DNA of 13,557 nucleotides, taken from assembly GCA_001774505.1 (NCBI GenBank), contig MFAF01000071.1:12266-25822 (forward strand). The letters run 5' to 3'. The position numbers were made by a program, and so were the translations under genes. Shown here piece after piece: positions 6,312-12,558 of the stretch (position 1 is the stretch's first letter; every line of letters starts with the position of its first letter). Source of the stretch: Candidatus Coatesbacteria bacterium RBG_13_66_14. GTDB lineage: Bacteria > RBG-13-66-14. The notes beneath the pieces were generated by a model. The model worked only from the letters and a program-made list of their open reading frames with translations. It was not told where the DNA came from and made no database searches.

Positions 6312-7265
6312 ATGAGCCGTCACCCCGAGATAGACCTGTCGAAGATAACGCCGCAGCCCGTGGCCGAGCGGCCGAGCAAGGTCACGCTGGACGACCTGTG
6401 CTCGCTCCCCGTCGCGGCGGACGCGGCGCTCCTGGACCGCCTCCCGGACCTCTTGACCGCGCGGGAGTTGCGCTTCGTCGTGGGCCGGACGGTGGAGGCG
6501 GCGCGGGGGGGCTGGCCGGTGATATTCGGCGCCGGGGCCCACCTGGTGAAGGCCGGCGTGGGGCCGCTTCTCGTCGCCCTGGCCGAGCGGGGGCTGGTGA
6601 CCTGCCTAGCGGTGAACGGGGCCTTCGCCATCCATGACATCGAGCTGGCGCACTTCGGCAAAACCTCGGAGGACGTGGCGGCGCAGTTGCCGCTGGGGCG
6701 CTTCGGCATGTCGGCCGAAACGGCGGCGCTGGTCAACGGAGCCTACTCCCGGGCGGCGCGGGAGGGCCTGGGGGCCGGAGAGGCGCTCGGTCTCTCCGCC
6801 TCCGAGGGCGAGTATAAAAAAGCGAGCGTCCTGGCCCGCCTCCACGACTTAGGGATTCCCGTCACCGTCCACGTGGCGCTGGGCACCGACATCACCCACA
6901 TGCACCCGGACTGCGACGGCGCGGCGGTGGGCGAGGCCAGCCTGCGCGACTTCCGCATCCTGGCGCACCAGGCGGCGCGCCTGGGCGGCGAAGGCGACAA
7001 GCTCGGCGGCTGCTACCTGAATTGGGGCTCGGCGGTGCTCTTGCCCGAGGTCTTTCTGAAGGCGGTCTCCGTGGCCCGCAACCTGGGGATGACGGGCCGC
7101 TTCACGACCGCCGCCTTCGACTTCAACCAGCAGTACCGGGTGAGCGAGAACGTGGTGAGCCGTCCCAGCCCCGGCGACGGGCGCTACCTGGTCGGCCCCC
7201 ACGAGGTCCTGCTGCCGCTCTTCTACGCCGCCTGTCTGCGGGAATCGGAGGGACATGGGGCCTGA
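6312..7265 (+). CDS. Uncharacterised protein resembling the deoxyhypusine synthase superfamily
   Basis: The 317-residue soluble protein has a Rossmann-like layout. PVIFGAGAHLVKAGVGPLLVALAERGLV (69-96) is followed by VNGAFAIHDIELA (101-113), IPVTVHVALGTDITHMHP (182-199), DGAAVGEASLRDFR (202-215) and GGCYLNWGSAVLLPEVFLK (232-250), ending in a LVGPHEVLLPLF segment. The order and spacing recall deoxyhypusine synthase-like proteins. The SWGK-type catalytic lysine segment of true deoxyhypusine synthase is not visible; the corresponding region reads ENVVSRPSPGDG, so hypusine formation is unlikely. ATG 6312 is chosen because the -10 box at 6279-6284 lies downstream of the alternative ATG at 6240, whose extension looks non-conserved. 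Its end overlaps gmhA by 11 nt, so a link to heptose or sugar-phosphate metabolism is inferred. Confidence 0.8.
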   Translation: MSRHPEIDLSKITPQPVAERPSKVTLDDLCSLPVAADAALLDRLPDLLTARELRFVVGRTVEAARGGWPVIFGAGAHLVKAGVGPLLVALAERGLVTCLAVNGAFAIHDIELAHFGKTSEDVAAQLPLGRFGMSAETAALVNGAYSRAAREGLGAGEALGLSASEGEYKKASVLARLHDLGIPVTVHVALGTDITHMHPDCDGAAVGEASLRDFRILAHQAARLGGEGDKLGGCYLNWGSAVLLPEVFLKAVSVARNLGMTGRFTTAAFDFNQQYRVSENVVSRPSPGDGRYLVGPHEVLLPLFYAACLRESEGHGA

Positions 7266-7836
7266 CGAGCTGGCCGCCCACGAGCTGCGCCTGGCCGCGG
7301 AGAACCTGGCGAAGGTGGCCGACGAGCTGGCCGGCCCGGTGGCCCGCGCGGCGGAAATCATCATCGAGGCGCTCCAGGCCGGGCGGAAGGTGCTCTTGTG
7401 CGGCAACGGGGGCTCCGCCGCCGACGCCCAGCACTTCGCCGCCGAGCTCGTCGGGCGCTTCGAGACCGAGCGGCGGCCACTCCCCGCCGTGGCCCTCTCC
7501 GCCAACACCAGCAACCTCACCGCCATCGGCAACGACTACGGCTTCGACGAGGTTTTCGCCCGTCAGGTGGACGCCCTGGGCCGCGCCCGGGACGTGCTGG
7601 TCGCCATCTCCACCAGCGGGGGCTCGCCCAACGTCCTTTCCGCCGTAACGGCGGCCCGGGAGAAAAAAATGAAGGTGGTGGCCCTGGCCGGCCGCGACGG
7701 GGGCAAGCTGGCCCCGCTGGCCGACGCGGCCGTGGTCGTCCGCGGCGTGCGCACCTGTCGCATCCAGGAGGGCCACATCACCTGCATCCACGTCATCTGC
7801 CGCCTCGTGGACGAGGCGATACAACCGGACGAATAG
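7255..7836 (+). CDS. gmhA: Sedoheptulose-7-phosphate isomerase (GmhA)
   Basis: GmhA converts sedoheptulose 7-phosphate to D-glycero-D-manno-heptose 7-phosphate, the first step of ADP-heptose synthesis for LPS inner core, in the cytosol. The 193-residue length is normal. The SIS domain has CGNGGSAADAQHFAAEL (49-65), TSNLTAIGNDYGF (85-97), ISTSGGSPNV (118-127) and RIQEGHITCIH (169-179). Glu64, Gln171 and His179 align with E. coli Glu65, Gln172 and His180 as I recall them, so the active site looks intact. GGAGGG (7247-7252) gives a good Shine-Dalgarno, and the ATG overlaps the previous gene (translational coupling). The heptose kinase two genes downstream completes the pathway context. The main alternative, the SIS paralogue DiaA, is unlikely here. 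Confidence 0.93.
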   Translation: MGPDELAAHELRLAAENLAKVADELAGPVARAAEIIIEALQAGRKVLLCGNGGSAADAQHFAAELVGRFETERRPLPAVALSANTSNLTAIGNDYGFDEVFARQVDALGRARDVLVAISTSGGSPNVLSAVTAAREKKMKVVALAGRDGGKLAPLADAAVVVRGVRTCRIQEGHITCIHVICRLVDEAIQPDE

Positions 7837-7883
7837 AGGCCCTTCCGCCGTTCGACACGTGCTCTGCAAACCTGGAGTGCGAG

Positions 7884-8273
7884 GTGTCCAAAAAAAGGCT
7901 CATCGCCGTGTCCGCCGAGGAGGACCGCGGGCTGGATTCGCCCGTATGCGGCCGGTTCGGCCACGCCCCGTATTTCTTTTTCGTGGAGGAGGTGGGCGGC
8001 CGACTGGGCGAGTGCCGCTGCCTGGCCAACCCCTTCTTCGAGGACCACCAGCCCGCACAGGTTCCCCTCTTCATCAAAAAGCAGGGAGCGAACGTCATCA
8101 TTTCCGGAAATATGGGCTCCAGCGCGACGCAGATTTTTTCCCACCACGGCATCGAGGTGGTCACCGGCGCCTCCGGCACCGTCCGGGAGGCGGTCGCGGC
8201 CTTCCTCAAGGGCGGGATAAAAAAAGGCTGGCAGCCATACGTGCACCGCGGGGACGGCGAGCACCGGCACTAG
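7884..8273 (+). CDS. NifX/NifB-type dinitrogenase iron-molybdenum cofactor domain protein
   Basis: The 129-residue single-domain protein belongs to the NifX/NafY/NifB-C-terminal family (PF02579 type). The family pattern is SPVCGRFGHAPYFFFVE (19-35), then ANPFFEDHQPAQVPLFIKKQGANVIISGNMGSSA and HHGIEVVTGASGTVREAV. In nitrogen fixers such domains carry FeMo-cofactor precursors. Stand-alone copies occur in many organisms without nitrogenase, and their role there is unknown. No nif genes are nearby. The start is a GTG with a GGAG Shine-Dalgarno at 7874-7877 (6-nt spacing). It lies 47 nt after gmhA and 10 nt before hldA, so it belongs to the heptose operon. Cys23, Cys45 and Cys47 and several histidines could bind a metal, but this is speculation. 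Confidence 0.85.
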   Translation: MSKKRLIAVSAEEDRGLDSPVCGRFGHAPYFFFVEEVGGRLGECRCLANPFFEDHQPAQVPLFIKKQGANVIISGNMGSSATQIFSHHGIEVVTGASGTVREAVAAFLKGGIKKGWQPYVHRGDGEHRH

Positions 8274-8283
8274 AGGAGGCCCG

Positions 8284-9279
8284 CTGAAGGAGACCCTGTC
8301 CAAGAAACGCCTCGAGGAGCTGCTGGCCTCGCTTACCGGCCGGCGGGTGCTCGTCGCGGGCGACCTGATGCTGGACCGCTACGTCTGGGGCCGGGTGGAG
8401 CGCATCAGCCCCGAGGCGCCGGTCCCGGTGGTGGAGGTGGAGCGGGAGACGTCGCTGGCGGGCGGCGCGGCCAACGTGGCCCGCACCATAGCCGCCCTGG
8501 GCGGCGTCCCGCTCCTTCTGGGAGTGGCCGGGGCCGACACCGACGCCGAGGAGCTGCGCGAGCGGCTCGCAGACGACGGGATAGACCACGGGCACGTCCT
8601 GGCCGTGCGCGACCGGCCGACAACCCTCAAGACCCGCGTCATGGCCGACAGGCAGCAGGTCTGCCGCGTGGACCGTGAGGCGCGCGCCCCGGTGGACGAG
8701 GCCGTCCGGGCGAAACTCGCCGCCAGCGGGCGGGAGCTCCTGGCCGGGGCCGACGCCCTCCTCCTCTCGGATTACGGCAAGGGGCTCCTCTCACCGGCCC
8801 TCATCCGCGATCTGGTGGACCGCGCCGGGGAGAAGCCCAGCGCCGTGGACCCCAAGCAGGACCACTTCGCCGCCTACGCCGGGGTGACGGTGGCCACGCC
8901 GAACAACCACGAGGCGGGGGGGGCGGTGGGTCGGCGCGGGCGTTACGAGGAGCTGGACGACGTCGCCGAAAAACTCTTCGAGCTCACCGGCCTCCGGAAC
9001 CTGTTGATAACCTGCGGAGAACGGGGGATGCGCCTGTACGCGGGTCCCGGCGCCCGGGCCGAGGTCATCCAGACCGTGGCCCGCGAGGTCTTCGACGTCA
9101 CCGGGGCCGGAGACACGGTCACCGGGGTGCTCACCCTGGCCCTGGCCGCCGGGGCGTCGCTGTCGGAGGGGGCGCACCTGGCGAACCTGGCCGCCGGGGT
9201 GGTCATCGCCAAGGTCGGCGTGGCCACCGCCTCGCCCGCCGAAATACTCCGCCAGTACGACCTCGTCGCGGGCGCGTAA
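8284..9279 (+). CDS. hldA: D-glycero-beta-D-manno-heptose-7-phosphate kinase (RfaE1/HldA), CTG start
   Basis: This PfkB-family kinase phosphorylates heptose 7-phosphate at C1, the step after GmhA. From the proposed CTG start it has 331 residues and only the kinase domain; the C-terminal nucleotidyltransferase of bifunctional HldE (about 475 residues) is absent, so a separate HldC is needed. Motifs are VAGDLMLDRY (24-33), RISPEAPVPVVEVE, GGAANVA (60-66), SDYGKG (162-167), TPNNHEA (205-211) and DVTGAGDT (271-278) with catalytic Asp277. The first in-frame standard start is GTG 8347, which has no Shine-Dalgarno and would remove the N-terminal helix and part of the first strand. Between the in-frame stop at 8218-8220 and 8347 there is no ATG, GTG or TTG. 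CTG 8284 sits 4 nt after a strong AGGAGG (8274-8279). Function is confident; start is inferred. Confidence 0.92.
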   Translation: MKETLSKKRLEELLASLTGRRVLVAGDLMLDRYVWGRVERISPEAPVPVVEVERETSLAGGAANVARTIAALGGVPLLLGVAGADTDAEELRERLADDGIDHGHVLAVRDRPTTLKTRVMADRQQVCRVDREARAPVDEAVRAKLAASGRELLAGADALLLSDYGKGLLSPALIRDLVDRAGEKPSAVDPKQDHFAAYAGVTVATPNNHEAGGAVGRRGRYEELDDVAEKLFELTGLRNLLITCGERGMRLYAGPGARAEVIQTVAREVFDVTGAGDTVTGVLTLALAAGASLSEGAHLANLAAGVVIAKVGVATASPAEILRQYDLVAGA

Positions 9280-9286
9280 AAAACCG

Positions 9287-9317
9287 TTGCCAAAGGGGAC
9301 CGGTTGGTTGGTATAAT
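9287..9317 (+). promoter_or_regulatory. Promoter with extended -10 for the 431-residue membrane protein gene
   Basis: A perfect TATAAT (9312-9317) is preceded by TGG, giving an extended -10 (TGnTATAAT). TTGCCA (9287-9292) is a -35 candidate at a long 19-bp spacing. It lies 8 nt after the hldA stop and about 54 nt before the ATG at 9371, so this gene is probably transcribed separately from the heptose operon. Confidence 0.6.
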
Positions 9318-9370
9318 AGTGGGCGGTCTTATGCATAAGGGCTTGAAGCGCGTAACCCAAGGGGACTCTC

Positions 9371-10666
9371 ATGTTGCGTAAGCTGTATTTCGATTTCCGC
9401 GACGTGCTGCGGGCGCCGCGCCTGGGCTTCTCCGCGAAGAAGATCTGGGTGCAGTTCACCGGCCTCGTCATCGGCCTGGGGGGCTACGCCGTACTGGCGT
9501 ACGCCTCGCTCCTGGTCGCCGGCTCCACCTTCGCCGAAATCTGGTTCAACTACGGCGCCCTGCCCATCCCCCTGGCCTTCGGTCCGAGCGGCGGGGTGGC
9601 CAACTACTTCGTCGGCGTGCCCTGGTACTCGTGGCTGATTTGGGGCGTGGGCGTCCTGTGGGGGCTGGTAGTGGCCCTCCTGGCCGGGACCGCCACCGCC
9701 AAGCTCACCTACGAGCAGCTCCGCGGGAACGACTTCTTCTCGAAACGGGAGGCGTGGCGGTTCGCGCGCAAGAACGCCGCCGCCGTCGTCCTCTCCCCCG
9801 TCGGCCTGGCGATTCTCGCCGCGGGCCTCGTCTTCGGCGGCCTCGTCATCGGCTGGTTCGCGAGCTGGGGCGCCGTATCCGCCTGGATTACCGCCGCCAT
9901 TTTCCCCGTCATCATCGGCGTCACCGTCTTCACCCTCTACCTGGCGGTGATAATAGTCGTCGGGGTGGTCATCGCGCCCGCCGTCGTCGCCACCACCAAA
10001 AACGACACCTTCGAGACCATCTTCGAGCTCTTCTCCACCGTGGCCGCCCAGCCCTGGAGGCTCTTCCTCTACGAGTTCCTCCTGTGCCTGGCCACCATGA
10101 TCGCCTTCGGCATTTTCCTCGTATTCATCCTCTTCGCCCTGAAAGTGATGAAGATGGTCTTCGGGGTCTGGTGGGGGACGGACTTCACCCAGTACGTCCT
10201 GCCCCAGGCGCAGCACTACACCCACAGCTTCCTGCGGGTGCCGGTGGACGCGGCCCAGGTTTGCGTCAACCGGTTCCTCTTCTGCTGCCAGCATCAGGGG
10301 GTCGCGCCCTGGCTCCTGTTGGGCAACATCCCCGGCGTCTGGTGGCTCCTGGCGCCGCAGACCTACAGCTTCATCCCCGTCCAGCCCGCCGCCGGGCTCC
10401 ACGTCGCCTCCATCATCCTCGCCGTGGGGCTCATCGGCCTCATCGGCATTCTCGCCAGCTACCTGTTGGCCACATGCCAGGCGGGGCAGACGCTCATCTA
10501 CGTGGCCCTGCGGAAGAAGAAGGACGACGAGAACATCCTCGAGCGCCGCGACTACGACGAGGAGTTCCCCGAGTTCGAGGTCCCCGAGGACCTGGACAAG
10601 GGTGAAAAGCCCGCCGAGGCCGGAGAGAAGCCCAAGGACGAGGGCAAGAAGGGGGAGAAGGAGTAA
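9371..10666 (+). CDS. Polytopic membrane protein of unknown function with a charged C-terminal tail
   Basis: The 431-residue protein has hydrophobic segments near 28-50, 84-109, 138-163, 170-205 (probably two helices), 232-260 and 344-370. It ends in a strongly charged Glu/Lys/Asp-rich tail from about 381 (RKKKDDENILERRDYDEEFPEF, then GEKPAEAGEKPKDEGKKGEKE). The APAVVATTKNDTFETIFELF (202-221) and AQPWRLFLYE (226-235) segments recall large uncharacterised bacterial membrane proteins in which a similar segment precedes a PWR motif. No catalytic motif is visible. The tail is probably cytoplasmic and may bind a partner. AAGGGGA (9358-9364) is a good Shine-Dalgarno. It has its own promoter and is followed by a hairpin terminator. 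Confidence 0.85.
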   Translation: MLRKLYFDFRDVLRAPRLGFSAKKIWVQFTGLVIGLGGYAVLAYASLLVAGSTFAEIWFNYGALPIPLAFGPSGGVANYFVGVPWYSWLIWGVGVLWGLVVALLAGTATAKLTYEQLRGNDFFSKREAWRFARKNAAAVVLSPVGLAILAAGLVFGGLVIGWFASWGAVSAWITAAIFPVIIGVTVFTLYLAVIIVVGVVIAPAVVATTKNDTFETIFELFSTVAAQPWRLFLYEFLLCLATMIAFGIFLVFILFALKVMKMVFGVWWGTDFTQYVLPQAQHYTHSFLRVPVDAAQVCVNRFLFCCQHQGVAPWLLLGNIPGVWWLLAPQTYSFIPVQPAAGLHVASIILAVGLIGLIGILASYLLATCQAGQTLIYVALRKKKDDENILERRDYDEEFPEFEVPEDLDKGEKPAEAGEKPKDEGKKGEKE

Positions 10667-10704
10667 CCTTCCCCCGACGTGCGCCTGGCGGATTGCGATA
10701 ATGT

Positions 10705-10747
10705 AGGGCGGCCCCGTAGGATAAGTCCTCTGCGGGCCGCCCTTTTA
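10705..10747 (+). terminator. Hairpin terminator of the membrane protein gene
   Basis: AGGGCGGCCC (10705-10714) pairs with GGGCCGCCCT (10734-10743), followed by TTTT (10743-10746). It lies 39 nt after the stop codon. It carries the GTAGGG head seen in the other intergenic modules, so it is also a member of that repeat family. Confidence 0.65.
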
Positions 10748-10808
10748 CCCTACACCCCGGCCATACCTAAATGAAGGGCGGGGATTTAATCTCCGCCGTT
10801 TTTTTACC

Positions 10809-10877
10809 CCTCACCCCAGCCCGTTGTGATGACGTAGGGGCCGACCGACGGCGCGCCGTTCAGGTCGGCCCGTTTTT
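10809..10877 (+). repeat. Composite palindromic repeat, direct copy 1 (terminator-like)
   Basis: Positions 10809-10874 match 10888-10953 over 66 bp with one mismatch (A10818 versus G10897). The core is GATGACGTAGGGG, then GGGCCGACC and GGTCGGCCC arms around an inner palindrome ACGGCGCGCCGT, then GTTTTT. The arms plus T5 look like a rho-independent terminator on the + strand. Confidence 0.8.
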
Positions 10878-10887
10878 CAAAGGCAGC

Positions 10888-10953
10888 CCTCACCCCGGCC
10901 CGTTGTGATGACGTAGGGGCCGACCGACGGCGCGCCGTTCAGGTCGGCCCGTT
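10888..10953 (+). repeat. Composite palindromic repeat, direct copy 2
   Basis: This is the second copy, 79 bp downstream of the first and identical except for one base. Its T-run is broken (GTTGTTAT), so it should terminate less well. The pair probably arose by tandem duplication. Confidence 0.8.
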
Positions 10954-11032
10954 GTTATAAGGAAGCTTTCACCCCGGCCCCGTCGGCGCGCCGCTCCCAC
11001 AGGGAGAGGGAGAACGCTGCATTTGCGACGAC

Positions 11033-11086
11033 GTAGGGGCGGGTGTCCACACCCGCCCGCGGGGGCCCGCAGAGGGGCCCCCCTAC
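11033..11086. repeat. Double-hairpin intergenic module
   Basis: GGGCGGGTGT (11037-11046) and ACACCCGCCC (11049-11058) form a perfect 10-bp inverted repeat. It is followed by GGGGGCCC (11061-11068) and GGGCCCCC (11075-11082). The whole is framed by GTAGGGG and CCCCCTAC. The preceding TTTGCGACGACGTAGGGG is the same head as in the 66-bp repeats. Confidence 0.65.
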
Positions 11087-11102
11087 ACAGCACACATCCC
11101 GA

Positions 11103-11125
11103 CCCTCTCCCTTCCAGGGAGAGGG
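11103..11125. repeat. Hairpin just after the aminotransferase stop codon
   Basis: CCCTCTCCCT (11103-11112) and AGGGAGAGGG (11116-11125) form a perfect 10-bp stem with a 3-nt loop. It lies 6 nt past the stop codon of the minus-strand aminotransferase gene. No T-run follows on either strand. A near copy is at 12386-12408. Confidence 0.6.
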
Positions 11126-11131
11126 AGTCAT

Positions 11132-12292
11132 CTATCCCCGCTCGATGACCTCCCGCATCCGCTCCGCCACGTCCCGGGCTACTTCCGGCCCGTACGCCGC
11201 GCTGAACGGCAGCGTCAGCCGCTCCCGACCCAGGCGCTCGGCTTCGGGAAATTGGCCCTCACGGCCGCCGAAATCCCGCCGGTAGAGCGTCATCAGGTGC
11301 AGCGGGTGGTAGTGGACCGAGGTGGCGACGCCGAGCTCCCGCAGCCCCGCCGCCAGGGCGTCGCGGCCGAGGGGGCACTCCCCCGTGATCCGCACGGCAT
11401 AGAGGTGCCAGGCGTGCCGGTCGCCGGATTTCGCATCGGGCCTCGGCGGCAGCTCGATACCGGGCAAATCCGCCAGAGCCTCGTCGTAAGCTTTTCGAAG
11501 CTCCAGCCGCCGCCGGTAGCCCTCCTCGATCCGGGTGAGCTGCACGAGGCCCAGCGCCGAGGCGATGTCGGTGGTGTTGTACTTGTACCCCGGCTCGATG
11601 ATGTCGTAGCCGGGCGTCCCACCGGCGGCGTAGCGGTCCCAGGCGTCGCGGTCCATCCCGTGCAGGCGCAGGACGGCCGCCCGCCGCGCCCAGTCCGCGT
11701 GCGGGGTGACGAGCATCCCGCCCTCGCCCGTGGTCAGGTTCTTGTTGACGTAGAAGCTGAAGCAGGTGGCGTCGCCGATGGTCCCCACGCGGCGGCCGCG
11801 GCAGAGCGTCTCCACGGCGTGCGCCGCGTCGTCCACGAGAAAAAGGCCCCGCTCCGAGCACAGCGTCCCGAGGGCGGCCATGTCCGCCGGGTAGCCGCCC
11901 AGGTGGATCGGCAGGACCGCTTTCGTTTTTTTCGTAATTTTTTTTAGGGCGGCGGCGGGGTCCAGGTTGCCGGTCACCGGGTCCACGTCGGCGAAGACCG
12001 GCGTCGCCCGCTGGTACAAAATCGCCTCCGCGGTGGCGGCGAAGGTGAGCGGCGTGGTGACCACCTCGTCGCCCGGCCCGACCCCGGCGGCGGCCAGCGC
12101 CAGGTGCAGCGCCGCCGTGCCGCTGGAGACCGCCAGGGCGTGGGACGCCCCGACCAGGGCGCGGAATTTTTCCTCGAACTCCCGCGTCCGTGGGCCGTGC
12201 GTCAGCCAGCCCGAGCGCAGCACCGCCGAGACGGCCTCCACCTCGGCCTCGGTGATGACGGGCGGCGATAGGTCAATGGGTTTGAGTTCCAT
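11132..12292 (-). CDS. DegT/DnrJ/EryC1/StrS-family PLP-dependent sugar aminotransferase
   Basis: The 386-residue protein is a fold-type I PLP enzyme of the family that transaminates nucleotide-activated keto-sugars for LPS, O-antigen or S-layer glycans. Counting from ATG 12292: the N-terminal SGWLTHGPRTREFEEKF (27-43), VSSGTAALHLAL (55-66), TPLTFAATAEAI (80-91), PIHLGGYPADM (128-138), VDDAAHA (153-159, with the PLP-contacting Asp and His) and FSFYVNKNLTTGEGGML (178-194). Lys184 is the expected internal aldimine lysine. GYKYNTTDIASALGLVQL is the usual substrate-binding stretch. The start is chosen because GAGG lies about 5 nt upstream and MELKPIDLSPP is a typical family beginning; an ATG at 12310 would add six residues. 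The gene stands alone on the minus strand. The sugar substrate cannot be read from sequence. Confidence 0.92.
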   Translation of the reverse strand: MELKPIDLSPPVITEAEVEAVSAVLRSGWLTHGPRTREFEEKFRALVGASHALAVSSGTAALHLALAAAGVGPGDEVVTTPLTFAATAEAILYQRATPVFADVDPVTGNLDPAAALKKITKKTKAVLPIHLGGYPADMAALGTLCSERGLFLVDDAAHAVETLCRGRRVGTIGDATCFSFYVNKNLTTGEGGMLVTPHADWARRAAVLRLHGMDRDAWDRYAAGGTPGYDIIEPGYKYNTTDIASALGLVQLTRIEEGYRRRLELRKAYDEALADLPGIELPPRPDAKSGDRHAWHLYAVRITGECPLGRDALAAGLRELGVATSVHYHPLHLMTLYRRDFGGREGQFPEAERLGRERLTLPFSAAYGPEVARDVAERMREVIERG

Positions 12293-12301
12293 GTCGCCTC
12301 G

Positions 12302-12307
12302 ATTATA
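12302..12307 (-). promoter_or_regulatory. Candidate -10 box of the aminotransferase gene
   Basis: A perfect TATAAT on the minus strand lies 9 nt before the ATG at 12292. No matching -35 is visible. If used, transcription would begin almost at the start codon and the GAGG Shine-Dalgarno would be excluded from the mRNA, so the assignment is uncertain. Confidence 0.35.
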
Positions 12308-12385
12308 CAAAAACCGGCGCCCGCATATCCCCTCCCCCCTCTGGGGGGCGGCGCGCCGACGTTAGGGGTGAGGGGCGGAGCAACC

Positions 12386-12408
12386 CCCCTCTCCCTCCGG
12401 GAGAGGGG
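12386..12408. repeat. Hairpin repeat, near copy of 11103-11125
   Basis: CCCCTCTCCC (12386-12395) and GGGAGAGGGG (12399-12408) form a perfect 10-bp stem with a TCC loop. It is followed by GGGGGTGAGGGCCACCTTTG, the spacer module that links it to the next palindrome. Confidence 0.6.
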
Positions 12409-12432
12409 ATGGGGGTGAGGGCCACCTTTGTA

Positions 12433-12484
12433 AAAAACGGGCCGACCTGAACGGCGCGCCGTCGGTCGGCCCCTACGTCATCGC
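12433..12484 (-). repeat. Composite palindromic repeat, inverted copy
   Basis: The stretch of about 50 bp is the reverse complement of the core of the repeats at 10809-10877 and 10888-10953: A5-CGGGCCGACC, inner palindrome ACGGCGCGCCGT, GGTCGGCCCC, TACGTCATC. On the minus strand it reads hairpin then T6, so it may stop leftward transcription from beyond nikR before it enters the aminotransferase gene. Confidence 0.8.
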
Positions 12485-12501
12485 AAACGATGTAAAAAAC
12501 A

Positions 12502-12530
12502 TTGACAGCCTCCCCATCCGGTGCTACGAT
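12502..12530 (+). promoter_or_regulatory. Sigma70-type promoter of nikR
   Basis: A perfect TTGACA (12502-12507) and TACGAT (12525-12530, 5/6) are separated by exactly 17 bp. Transcription would start near 12537, about 22 nt before the nikR ATG. This is the best canonical promoter in the window. Confidence 0.8.
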
Positions 12531-12548
12531 ATGAACGAATCGTGTTAC
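12521..12548 (+). promoter_or_regulatory. Candidate NikR operator (direct repeat)
   Basis: GTGCTAC (12521-12527) and GTGTTAC (12542-12548) are 7-bp direct repeats with a 14-bp spacer. They overlap the nikR -10 box and the start region, a repressor position. From memory, Geobacter NikR recognises GTGTTAC direct repeats with a 13/14-bp spacer, so nickel-dependent autorepression is plausible. An ACGAT/ATCGT inverted repeat (12526-12530 and 12539-12543) overlaps the same region as an alternative. Confidence 0.5.
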
Positions 12549-12558
12549 GGGAGGGTCC

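Larger units (their letters stand above)
10667..11131. other. Gene-free convergent intergenic region filled with repeats
   Basis: This 465-nt gap between two convergent genes holds no gene I can support. It consists almost entirely of hairpin modules: a terminator at 10705-10747, a GGCGGGGATTTAATCTCCGCC-like hairpin at about 10775-10807, two 66-bp direct repeats, a truncated module near 10984-11012, a double hairpin at 11033-11086 and a hairpin at 11103-11125. Confidence 0.75.

Noticed and set aside
6312..7265. Calling this gene a functional deoxyhypusine synthase
   Set aside because: The SWGK-type catalytic lysine segment is not present, and the operon context is heptose synthesis.
7884..8273. 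Evidence for nitrogen fixation
   Set aside because: A single NifX-type domain without nifHDK, nifB or nifEN is common in non-fixers.
10809..10953. CRISPR array
   Set aside because: There are only two direct copies. The repeat is 66 bp with a strong internal palindrome, the intervening segment is only 13 bp, and no cas genes are present.
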